In this document: positions 11,501 to 22,060 of the stretch, in pieces
Layout of the letters: every line of letters starts with the position of its first letter
Position numbering within the stretch: position 1 is the stretch's first letter
From: Isoetes taiwanensis
Lineage: Eukaryota > Streptophyta > Lycopodiopsida > Isoetales > Isoetaceae
Direction of reading: 5' to 3'
Length of the DNA: 64,000 bases
Assembly: GCA_021234155.1 (NCBI GenBank)
Contig: JAJEKV010000065.1
Location: forward strand, 2,498,316-2,562,315
The notes under the pieces: generated by a model
What the model was told of the DNA's origin: nothing
The model's database searches: none
What the model saw: only the letters and a program-made list of their open reading frames with translations
Translations under genes and position numbers: made by a program

Positions 11501-13669
11501 CAGAAAGGGCTTTCAAGCCATTTGTTCGTTTGGGTATCCATTTCAGTGTATTGACAGCATGCTTCTTAAATTTGGCACTGTTTTGCATGCAAGAAAAGCT
11601 CAGGAGGTATAATGATGGTAAACCAGGTTACATAGAGATTCATTTATATGACTGCAGGTATGAGCTTTGGAAGCCTTATCTTCGAGCTATGATGGAGAGG
11701 GACATGAAGTCTGTAAGCGATGGTAGTAAAAGTAAAGCACAGGTGCTCGAGAATTCTCTTCAGCAAATGAAGCACTGCTTCCTTGATGTAGGCCCAACTA
11801 CTTTATGTACAAATGCTGTGCTTCCAGTTAACCTTGTGTGGATGTGGGTTATAGCATAACGATAAGAGTGTCAGATCCTCCATGTATAGGTGTGGCACAT
11901 CACATGGTTGACATAGATAGGACAGGTAAGGCTCCTCTTCAGCAAATGAAACTGATGTAGGCCCAACTATTTCCGCACAGGTGCTGTACTTGCAGTTACC
12001 GTCTGTGGATGTGAGCCGTAACAGATCAATAAAGTGTGATAGCCTCCTTGGATGGTGTGCGGTTGTTGCGGATGTTTGGAATAGATTGATCAAGCACCAT
12101 CCACTGTTATTTTTTCTTAAGGCGTGTATATATTGGTGTTGTAGGCAAGAACAAAGAAGCAGAAGCTTGTTGATGCCATGGAGCTATTCTTTGACAGGTT
12201 GGTGCTACTTAAACACATATTGCCTACTTTAGTACCACAGACAGCAGAGTGGTCCCAAGGATTTTATTGCTCATCCTCCACAGAACCCAGAATGAGGAGC
12301 AACGTAGTGCTGGGGAGGTTGTACGTCTATGTGCTGCCTGTGGGGAATCACAAATGGCCCTAAAGAAGAAACAAGTATGAGAATTCAGCTTTATCCCTTC
12401 TTGATTTCACAAACGTGCTCTCCTAAGAAGCTTTTAGAGAGGCTGATATGTTTTGCACATATCTCACTGTATTATCAGGATGGGAAATACATGATCGGAT
12501 GCCTGAATTACCCACAGGTATTTCTTTTATGTAGATAGAATTTTTGTGTATTATGGATCATTTGATATGCTGATGCTCTTTCTCAACGGATCTCCAGTGC
12601 CGCAATGTTGTCTGGTTACCAGGTGCAGTTTTGGAGGCTTCAGTCACAGAACAGATATGCGATTCTTGTAGACCTGGTAAAAATAATTTCTTAGCTGTAT
12701 TCCTGCTGTATCACCTGAATCTATTTATCTCGCAGAATTCTTTTACTAATTCAATTTGTCTAGAAAAGCATCGTGAAGCCACAAATTTGGCATATAGACA
12801 TTTTATTTGAAAGGCAAGGAAACAACTGATATGGGATAGGTGCAGGTAATGTTTTCAAGATATGCTTCAAATTTAGGAGAGCAGAAATTCCTCCACAGTA
12901 TAATACCACATATACTGGTGAGTTACAATATTTGATTATTACAATGTCAGTCAGGTGCATACTACTAATGATAAGATTGCTGTAGGCTGCATAGGTGGAT
13001 GTGATGATGTGTTAACTGACATTTTTACACTATGTGGGGGTGGAAACCGATCAACTGGCGCTAATGGTAACTGGGACAAAATGGCTTTATATCGCTTAGT
13101 CATTATACTATTAGCGAAAAGTGGGGTTTTAGCTTCTCTTCGGAACGTTTTCCTCTAGGTAATTCAGCCCCACGAAGATCTCAGGTGACTTCAGTAAATG
13201 CAAGAACACAACCCCGAAACCGTGCTGAACGAGCATCTAATCCAGTGCAAGCTCAGAACCAGAGGCGGATACCAGATGTGCAACGAGGTTATTTCAACTC
13301 AGCATTTTCTTCATCATACCACTGGATGTTGACATTTTTTTGCAAACAGGAGCTGAGGAAGTGATGTGTACATGCCAAGAAAGTTGTATTCTACTTACTG
13401 CAAATACGGAGGCAAATCGGGGTAGAAAGTTTTTTAGATGCCGCACCAGGGCCTGCGATTTTTTTAAGTATGTTCATACACCTCAAGACAAAGAGTTAAA
13501 CCATGATTCTTACACATTATTTGTGTTTAGGTGGGAAGATGATGTACAACAACGAGATGCACCACATCCAAACCGGACTGGTGGTCGTGGCGGTGCTGCC
13601 CAGAACCGGGGGAGAGTTCAAGGAGGACCATATGTTGGACGAGCTACAGGAGAAATGTTTCGAATCTAG
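5536..13669 (+). CDS. TOP3A: DNA topoisomerase 3-alpha (type IA), 24 exons, three frame breaks
   Basis: Type IA topoisomerase that passes single DNA strands; with a RecQ helicase and RMI1 it dissolves double Holliday junctions in the nucleus. Exons inferred from GT-AG borders and family match: 5536-5817, 5901-6079, 6152-6224, 6367-6489, 6562-6683, 6887-6959, 7026-7142, 7751-7834, 8122-8301, 9408-9536, 9652-9727, 9837-9925, 11240-11344, 11419-11453, 11658-11787, 12145-12197, 12241-12374, 12479-12517, 12598-12676, 12846-12917, 12986-13066, 13159-13287, 13350-13467, 13531-13669. The product is about 879 residues, near the usual plant length. TOPRIM has [13 protein letters not shown] (residue 8 on) and LDCDREGEN. 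The catalytic tyrosine is in FISYPRTET (about residue 336, exon 8). The C-terminus has a C4 zinc finger ([22 protein letters not shown]) and a GRF-type finger ([17 protein letters not shown]). Single-base frame breaks lie in exons 11 (extra base near 9697), 12 (missing base near 9879-9893) and 17 (extra base near 12287-12293). They are either assembly errors or real loss of function. The exon 7 acceptor at 7026 is the only in-frame choice I found. Confidence 0.9.
8302..9407 (+). other. Long intron 9 of TOP3A
   Basis: At 1106 bases this intron is far longer than most others in the gene. I recognise no coding or mobile-element homology in it. Confidence 0.6.
9926..11239 (+). other. Long intron 12 of TOP3A
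   Basis: This 1314-base intron lies between the exon ending LISLMDQ and the exon starting [13 protein letters not shown]. An open frame at 10986-11213 inside it has no family match and is not called. The length suggests an old insertion, but no terminal repeats were found by eye. Confidence 0.55.
11756..12053 (+). repeat. Partial tandem duplication of exon 15 end, splice donor and intron start (TOP3A)
   Basis: Text beginning ctcttcagcaaatgaa at 11756 recurs diverged at 11935. Both copies include the exon end, the donor (GAT|GTAGGCCCAACTA; real donor at 11788, second at 11957) and about 90 bases of intron, ending in related text (atcctcc / tagcctcc). Only the first copy is used to keep the reading frame into exon 16. 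Confidence 0.65.
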
Positions 13670-14830
13670 CAGGGAATTAATACGTTCAGGAATAGGCTAA
13701 TATCCAAGGTGCTCTGCTAACAAAATCAGGCCATCCTGCACCCTGGATTGGTATTTGATGGCCAACCTGAGTCGACCTAACGAATCTATAATCTATTTAA
13801 GCTCCTAAAATAACCTGGTTATTTCTACGAGAAATTCTGGTGGGCCCATTTCTCTTTCCCGACCCCTTGTGTATTATGAATGAATTGGGAGAACAACACA
13901 GCAGATCATATTCGCTGCGGCCAAGCATTTTGAATTTTGTAGTCATAGTTCATCTAGTCGTCCTTTGAATTTATAGTTTGGATGAGAGGGGTGGTGACCC
14001 ATTTCTGTTTTCCGATCCCTTGTGTATTATGAAATTGAGTTGGTAAGGAGCATATTCTCTGTGGCCAAGCGAAACATTTGCCCCTGCATTTGCTGGAATT
14101 TTTAAAGAGGTAATGTCACCAACTAAAAATTTCGCCGTGAAATTTTTTAGCGGACCCTAGGCGAGTGGCACCGCCCGCGCGCCTGGTGACTGCCAGGAAA
14201 TTTTGCGACGATTCGTCGGTGAAAGTTCCCTGATGGAAACAGGGGGTTTGAAATTGGCTCCCTGATTTTCTTTCTGGTAAATTTCCTACAATTCTTCGTT
14301 GGCAGTGCCGTTTTGCAAGGGAAGGTGAGATCATCACAAGGGAAGAGGAAATCATTCCAGGGGAAGTGCAAATTGAGCAATCGACTTCAAATTTTGTTTT
14401 GAAAAAACAAGGCGCTTGGGGCCGAAATGTCAAGGCCCCTGTTTTTTTGCATAGTCATAGTTCATCTAGTCGTCCTTTGAATTTATAGTTTGGACCTTTA
14501 AGTTTATAGTTTGGATGAGAGGCGAATTTAAACGGTGCATTTAATGGCTCCTGATTATGGGTTGGATTCCAATGGGATATTAGTCTAGTAGATTGGCTTT
14601 TATTTTGCAAGCTGAATACCAAAGATGGAGTATTCGACTCATAGATTTGCATGTAAATTGTGCAAGTCAAATACGCCAAAAAATATTGTGTAAGTCAAAT
14701 AGCTCAAAAGCAAAAAAATGTTAAAAAGTGGTCTCGAATCCTGCCTAAGGGAGTTGAAAACCCAACGAACTAACTATATGCCCCATTCAACATTTTGCAA
14801 TAACCATAATCCTCATGTCATAATAAACCT
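13670..14830 (+). other. TOP3A 3' flank with internal repeats
   Basis: No further gene is recognised. A diverged duplication of about 150 bases (cttgtgtattatgaa at about 13866 and 14021) follows the stop codon. A perfect 43-base direct repeat occurs at 13940-13982 and 14452-14494 (starts tagtcatagttcatctagtc). Between the repeats lies a GC-richer block (14060-14450) with no coding homology. The 3' UTR probably ends somewhere in the first few hundred bases, but no AATAAA is obvious. Confidence 0.5.
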
Positions 14831-15953
14831 CATATCATATGCATCCGTATCCTAATGCTTCTCCCTTTCTAAAGGGGTTGCTTGCTGCTTGGGACACTGT
14901 CAGGTCTCTTTTCCATATTAATCCCGAGGCATGTCTTCAGTTGTCTACTCCATGCTGGTGGATTCCTTTGCAGGACACTCCAGAGAATGTGCCTCTAAGT
15001 GTGGTTGTTCATCCAAAGACACAACGACGATGGGTAGCGGTAGTATCGGCACTATTGCGGCTTGGTATGAGTGCGGTCATCTCATGTCATGGGAAGCATT
15101 TAGAACAAAGTTCTTGTTGTACGAGATGGGACGAGTAATCTGGGGAATCATATTCTTTGCATTGTTGCCCACAGGATTACGGTCCACAGATTGAGGTAGT
15201 CGTATGGAGTTGCCATCGGGATATCCGACCATGGCGGTTTGTGTCTTCGTGTATAAATTGCTTTTGCATTCTCGAGATCCTGCCTCCATCTAATAGGTGG
15301 CATCTTGGGTCCCTCGACCACAATGGAAAAGTGTTTGGATATGGGTATGGGATAAGCCGCTTCATCCCAAAGTAGTAGTTTTGTGGTGGCAAGTGATCCA
15401 TAGATGCCCTGAGTCATGAGGTTAGTCCATAAAATGGATAATCGAATTTCGAGCTCTCGTCCTTTATGCCCAAAAAAAGTTGAGAGTATTGAGCATTGTT
15501 TTTCTTGTGTGAGCGGCTTGGCGAGCATGGTCTTGGTTGTTGACCCTTTTTTGGCGCGTCTCGATCTAGCCGCCAAATTTTGCTTGCTATCTATCTTGAT
15601 GCTTGGCCCAAACTACGAAGCTTGAGCTTTTCATCTACGCATGTGGTGGCTTTTATGGTCAATGGAAGAGAAGGAGGTTGTTTATCTTTAAGGGCGTAGA
15701 TACTGCGGATGAGATTGTTCTTGATTAGAGAAAATAAAATTGTTATGGCTTACAATTGTTCTTCTCTTGATCAAGAGAAGAAATCTTGTCTGGCATACTT
15801 ACCTTGATTCATTCTTTTGCATAGGCGGTGGTTGTGCTTTCGGTTGGATCGGTTTGTCAGGGGTTATAATCTGTCTTTGCATTTTATGTTCTTTCGGTTT
15901 TTAGTTGGTGAATAAAGCTTGTCGTCCTTCAAAAAAAAATAATAATAATAAAC
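14830..15953 (+). mobile_element. 5'-truncated L1-type LINE, RT C-terminus and zf-RVT domain
   Basis: Broken + strand frames match the 26.1-26.9 kb minus-strand LINE: SPFLKGLLAAWDTVRSLF here, SSFLKGLESWGTLQTLFRI there, each followed by LSTPCWW / LSAPCWW. Near 15450-15540 the text CPKKVESIEHCFSCVSG resembles the zinc-binding reverse-transcriptase tail found at the end of plant LINE ORF2. The copy ends in a tail of a short A run plus (TAA)n at 15929-15951, after the phrase gtcgtccttc that also precedes the other LINE tails here. Stops show it is dead. Confidence 0.7.
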
Positions 15954-17300
15954 CTCATGTCATAATAAACAAATAACTGTTATGTTGTTCAACTTGTAAA
16001 AACACACGATGATGTATTCGGCTCCTGTTTTTTTGGAATCCAACCCCGTAAGAGGATCCAATATTTTTTCAAAAATTTAAATGCTCATGCTTATGTGTGC
16101 GATTGTAATGGCATAGATTGTTTGTGTTTGTAGACATGCCTTATGGTTATAGTTACTTTACTCAGGTCTAAGTTCATAGGAACCTATTTAGCTAGGTCTA
16201 AGGTCTCATTTAATGAGAACCAACCCAAAGAGGATGAAGTCATTTGAGTATATCCATCTCTCTTGTGAACTTGCAAATTTAACAATGGGAATAATTCTCT
16301 CTTGTGAATTATAAATTTAAATAAGGGGAATAATAGCTAAAGTTTGCATGGAGCCATGGCTTGACATCAAGATAGTCATGAGATTCCCTTTGAATCTGAA
16401 TTTAATCACGTAAAATTTGAAACAAACATTGATTTTGAGGCAGCCTTGGTTTGTGGTGTTAAGGTCTAGACCCTACCTTTGGAACCTTTGGAGAAGAAAC
16501 AAAAGCTATTTTCCTGGGCTTTTCTACATTTGTCTTTGAAAGGACTTTCTAAAGGGAGCTTCAAGCCTTGGATATCCGCATCATTATAAAATGCGAACCA
16601 AATACGAACACAAACCTTACATAAATAAGATTGAGAAGAGTCCATTTTGGTTCCTTTCAATTTGATACCTTTTGTCGCTCTCCTTGCTTGAATTGTCTCG
16701 TGGATGTGATATATTTCACAAGTGAATTGACAAGAGCTTGTAATCGAATTGCTTCCAATCTAGATGAAGTAGTGTGAATACAATAGAACAGAATACATTT
16801 TTCTCCCTAAGACCAAAAGGCCATTGGACTTATGTAGCATTTGCGAGTGGCTTCGAGGAGGTGCTACTAGCAATACAACATTAAAAATAATGTAGCCATA
16901 ATGCGCGCTTACCTTGTCTCTTTGTATACTTATACACTCCTTTCACTTGACCTCTTGGCCATGTGCATGAACATTGTTATCTCCAGCTTTGAGCTGTGCT
17001 TTGTGGGCTTCAATGATCCACATCATTTGTGTCTCAAATTCTGAACCCTTTATCTTTGTGCACCCCTCGGTGTTTAATTGTCATCTCCCTGATGCTATCT
17101 ACCAGGTTTGTTAACACATTGTCATGGGTCATGAGCTCTGGAATTTAATCCTTATGTTGATATAAACTGGACATTTGTTGATTATATGGTGTTCATCCTC
17201 TATTTATCTGGTGTCACAGATTCTGTCTATCTTTCTCCACTTCTTTTCAATTCTCAGGTCATGGTGCCCATCTCGAATCTCGCTTTTATGTACCTATGCA
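15954..17300. other. Non-coding stretch, nothing recognised
   Basis: About 1.35 kb of AT-rich sequence with no long open frame of known family. Its right end may include the lost 5' part of the copia element that follows, but no match to that element's 3' LTR was seen. Confidence 0.5.
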
Positions 17301-17371
17301 TTCTCTGACCTATTTGTTAGTATGGGTTGAACATCTCTAGCATAATATCCATTGTGTTTTAGTAACAACAC

Positions 17372-20300
17372 TTGGAAGCTAAATTGAAGCTTAAAAAGCC
17401 TGATTATATTAAAGGAGCTAATTGTTTTAAACTGCAGTCTACTGCGATACGTCCAATTCAACAAGTTTCTTCAATTCACCAAGCTTCTACAGGTTCCTCT
17501 AATCCTTTCAATGATTCTTTTGTATGCTTTCATTGTGGAAAGAAGGGGCACTTTAGAAAGAACTGTAGAAAGTTCCAATGAGAGATTGAGCGTCTTTAAG
17601 ATAAAACAAAGAAGTCAACCCTCAAAACTTCTTCCACTTTAATATCTCAATATGTTCTATTATCATCCTTGTCATCAGATTCTCCTCAAGCTACTGCAAT
17701 GAATGTTTCTAAGCTTTCTATTGATCAACTTGAAATACAATTTCTTTGTAGTGTGTCTGAGATGTTTCACAGATACATAGTTATCCGATTCGGTTGCCAC
17801 GAAACATTTGTCCAACAAACAAGAGTTGTTTAGTCAACTTAAACTTCATGCATCTACTATAGTTCGTATGGACAATGGAAATCTTGCTAAATCCAAAGGT
17901 ATTGGTGTTGTTTTTCTTGAAAATGATGAACATATTACGCTCAAGATTGATGATGTTAATCGTGTACCTAGATTTCTGGTGAACTTACTTGGTGTTTCTG
18001 AATTTGATCGGAAAATGGGTTATTCTGTTCTTTTCACTGACAATGAGGTACATGTCATGAGGAAAAATCCATTGCAGCACGTGGACTTGCAGTCTTTAGG
18101 TCTTATAGCTTGAGGCAAATTCCATGATGATGGGTTGTATTACCTTAGTGCGAAATCTTTAGCACGCACAAATTCTTCTCTTGTAACAGCAATTTCTAAG
18201 ACGCCTGAACAATTATGGCATGCTTGGTTTGGATATCTTTATAGTGATGCATTGCAAGTTGTCTCCACATTAAAAATGGTTGATGGCTTACCTAAACTTG
18301 AGCCACAACATGCTGGTTGTACTGCCTGCAGACCTGAGAAACAACTTCAAGTGCCTCTCAATTTTGAGCTACCCATCCTTTGGAATTAGTACACTCAAAT
18401 ATTTGTTACATGCACATTGCATCTCTTGGTGGCAGCAGGTACTTCTTGCTGTTTATTAATAATTACAACAGATACACATGGGTTTAAAACTTAAATCTGA
18501 AGCTTTTCTTACATTCAAACGTTTCAGTGCATTGGTTGAAAATCAGTTTTCTACCACTATTAAAACCCTCAAAACAGATAATGTAGGTGAATATCTTTCC
18601 AAATAATTTCAAGATTACATTGTATCGAAGGGATTCATAGGTAGCTGATAGTACATATGCTCATGCACAAAATGGTGTTACCGAGTGCAATAATAGAATC
18701 CTTTTGCGGATTGCAAGATGCATGTTGAAATACAAGCAATTACCAACTAATTTTTTGGGGGAAGCTATTACAACAGTAGCATATTTAGCTAATAGATCGC
18801 CTATCAAAGCCTTGCATCTCAAAACTCCATTTGGAGCTCTTCATTACATCAAACCAGATGTCTCTCACCTGAGAATTTTTTGTTGGCTTGCATATGCTAC
18901 AATTCCCACCAGGGCAAGCTTTCAAGTCGAGCTACCAAGATAATTTTTATTGGCTATCCGGACAATATGAAAACGTGGAAGTGTTTCGATCGTATTAACA
19001 AAAAGATATTTGCCTCTAGAAGCTAGATTTTTATAGAAGATGATATTTATTCATTTGATTTGTATTAGACACCAAATGAAGCTTATGAAAGCAATTAGAA
19101 GATCACTTTATATATCGACCTAAAGAGCCTATTTAAATCTACCGCATGCTATTCCTACTATTTTCCGTTCATCTCCACTCTCTGATTTACCACTTCTTTT
19201 ATTTTCTTAACCTATCATCAACAGTTCCACCATCTCATCATCACATTCCAATAGTCCAAATCTATCTCCCACTTCTTAATTTCCAATCTGCTCAGCCTGC
19301 AGTTCATATCACATTTCTCTCCTTCTTCTCTTCATGATACCTCTTTCTCCCCATCACTTTCACCTCTGTCCTTGTCATAGCAAAATGAGCCAGACTAGCT
19401 TGCTTTTCTGCCTGACTCGTCACCACATCACCAACCCCAAGGCGATCTCGAAGAGCCACTGACATACGCTGAAGCATCTAAAGACTAACACTGGAATGAT
19501 GTTATACCGGCTTAAATTGACATGTTGCATCAACACCACACTTGGGATTTAGTCCTTAAACCATCAAACACGAATATTGTTGCCAATAAATGGGTCTACA
19601 GAACTAAGCATCATGTTGATGATATACTTTTGAAGCATAAAACCATATTAGTCACAAAGGGTTTCACACAACAAGAGGGGCTTGATTATCATGAAGTCTT
19701 TGCTCCTGTCATACAGATATCTACTCTAAGAGCAATCCTTGTACTTGAGCCTCAAAATAGTGGTCTGTCTATCAGTTACATTTCAAATCTGCTTTCCTCA
19801 ATGGAGATTTAGAGGAAAACATATACATGCAGCAACCAACAGGATTCAAGGATCCTCAACATCCAGATTATGTGTGCAAATTGAATAAGAGCACTTATGG
19901 TCTTCAACAAGCTCCAAGAATCAAAAGATCAACTCATTCTTCCTTCACCTTGGTCATCATAGATCAAGAGCAGATTGCAATCTCTATTACAAAACTGAAA
20001 ATTCAAAGATCTCCATTCTCTTGCTTTATGTCGATGATATGGTGCTCACAAGGGATGCGGGTGAAGTATTGGCTTTTACCAAAGAATTGCTCAGCTCCAA
20101 TTTTGACATCACTGATCTAGGTTTAATGCATTACTGTTTAAGTTTGGAAGTTTGGCAGCAACTCAATGGTGTCTACTTGACGCAAGAAGATGCCGATGCC
20201 ATAGTCTATAGGCAATTAGTGGGAGCTCTTCTCTATCTCATCATTTCCAAACCTGATATTGTCTTTACAGTTGGTGTACTCACACGATTTATGCAACCAT

Positions 20301-20848
20301 CTCAAGACTGCTCATTGGACGTGTCTTTATTACTTCCCATAGCCAGACCTCAATCTGCTGCTCTACTCAGATTTCGACATGGGAACAAGTGATAATGAAT
20401 CCAAAAAATGTCTCACATGTTATATCTCCTTCTTTGCTGGCAATCCCATTACTTGGCACTCCAAAAAATAGTCTACTACAAGTTTGAGTACTACGGAGGC
20501 TGAATTAAAAGCCTTTTGTACAATGGTATAAGAAATGTTATGGATTGTCCATTTGTTTGAAGACTTCGGATAATATGGGAGTGACTTCACATTTTGTGTG
20601 TGATAATATAGGAGCTATCTCACATCCTAAAGACTACCGATGGCATCCTCAATTGAAACATATGGCCATCAAACATGTTTCATCCGAGAATGTTTGGAAA
20701 ATGGATCTCTTATACTTCACCAATGTTCCACACACAAACAAGCAACAGATGGATTTACTAAACCAATCTCAGGCACTAAATTTACACAAATGAAGGATAT
20801 GTTACATCTTACTTCTTTTTCTTCAGCAGTCCTCATCATCAGGAGGGC
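17372..20848 (+). mobile_element. Ty1-copia retrotransposon remnant (gag-PR-IN-RT-RNH), 5' truncated
   Basis: The order gag, protease, integrase, RT, RNase H defines Ty1-copia. Gag nucleocapsid has the CCHC knuckle CFHCGKKGHFRKNC (about 17528-17569). A protease-like segment at 17808-18113 contains VNRVPRFLVNLLGVSEFD. The pre-integrase segment is at 18135-18389 (EQLWHAWFGYL). Integrase fragments include LKTDNVGEYLS (near 18570) and AHAQNGVTECNNRIL (near 18660). RT spans 19522-20170 with VANKWVYRTK, GLDYHEVFAPVIQ and the active site LYVDDMVL at 20021. RNase H follows with STTEAELKAF near 20490. Many stops and shifts make it non-functional. No 5' LTR was found. Confidence 0.85.
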
Positions 20849-21090
20849 TGTTAGCATTTAATATGTCTATAGCTTAGTGATGATGTCACATTGTTGAGGT
20901 GGCATGTAGATGACATGGCATATATAAGCCATAGTCATTCTAAAAGTAACTGAGTTTTTTGTTTGGTATTACATAGAGCGTCTGGAGTGGACTCTGGCAT
21001 CTTGTATCTCCTTCTTCATTCCATATATGATGCAAGACATCTTCACTTAGCATAGACTCTTTGGTATAGGCGTACGATTGATTCCACCAG
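20849..21090 (+). mobile_element. Ty1-copia 3' LTR (partial or complete)
   Basis: The LTR starts TGTTAGCATTTAATATG directly after the purine tract AGGAGGGC (20841-20848). A TATA box lies in gcatatataagcc at about 20916-20928. The right limit is uncertain because LINE-like sequence begins by about 21110. Confidence 0.6.
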
Positions 21091-21109
21091 CCCTTTTGAT
21101 GCATTCAGG

Positions 21110-22060
21110 TCTGTCAGCCTCTGCAACAGATTTTTCCTAATATTATGTCAAATGTCTCTTTAAAATCTACAAAACAGCACACCATCTTTTTATTTTGTCC
21201 CCTCGTTTTTTCGATGAAAATCCTAAAAGTGACTAGGTGGTCAGTTGTAGAATGATCAGATCTAAAACCTACCTGTCCTATATGCTCTCAATTGCCCTGC
21301 TTCCACCCAATGTTTGAGTTTTTTATATAAAATCTTCCCAAACCACTTAGCAAAGATTGAACTCACCATAAATGTTCCATAATTACCTGGCTCTTCTTGG
21401 CTGCCCCTTTTGTGCAAGGGTATAACCTTGTTGTTTTTCCATTTTTTTGGTATCCATGTATGCACTATTCTATGGAAGATCCATGTTATCAACACTCCTA
21501 TTAGTGATTCCAATTCCACACACTTTGACATCTCTACTGTCAGCCGCATAGGTCTACCGCCTTATTTTTGGACATCTTGTGCAATGCTGCTATGAACTCT
21601 TGTTGTGTGAAACATAGTGTGTATTTCTCTTCAATATAATGATTGAAGCTGATCCTATCCTATATAATCTTTCGAAATACTGTTCCCAGTCAATTCTTTT
21701 CTTCCCTTCCTCCTGATCTAAGTCTTGCTCTCATTTCCTGCACTTTATTTCGGCCCAGAATTTCTTGGGTTGTTCTTTCAGCATGCTTGCTAGGTCCCAT
21801 ATCATTGTATCAGGTTCTGATTCCTTTTTTACTTCGGTTTAGATATTTTTGTTCCTCTCGATATGAGTTTGTCCCTCTGATTTCTTCTCTGCTCCAATAC
21901 GTGTCTTCTTTCTTTTTTGGTTCCTGCATTCTTCATCAAACCAAACCACACTGATGCCGTGAATGCGTATCCCCTCTTTCTTTTCCTTCTCTAGCTCTGG
22001 CACAATCTGCACAAAACATTCAAGATCTTCATCGTTCGTGAGATGAATATCTAGCATTAT
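21110..22060 (-). mobile_element. LINE ORF2 reverse transcriptase remnant
   Basis: Minus-strand frames carry non-LTR retrotransposon RT motifs in order. WFDEECRNQKRK (21839-22057) belongs to the linker upstream of RT. WIPKKWKNNKVIPLHKRGS and PGNYGTFMVSSIFAKWF (21262-21549) are RT. STTDHLVTFRIFIEKTR and CCFVDFKETFD are readable in the next frame down to about 21130. The catalytic box is not retained. The text differs from the other two LINE pieces because it covers the N-terminal half of RT. Confidence 0.7.

Noticed and set aside
13340-13669. Separate small zinc-finger gene
   Set aside because: It is the last two exons of TOP3A read through the 63-base intron; the GRF finger is the normal C-terminus of plant TOP3A.
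15148-15576. 142-codon minus-strand open frame
   Set aside because: It is the shadow of the + strand LINE zf-RVT region; the + strand text matches a second LINE copy, this one matches nothing.
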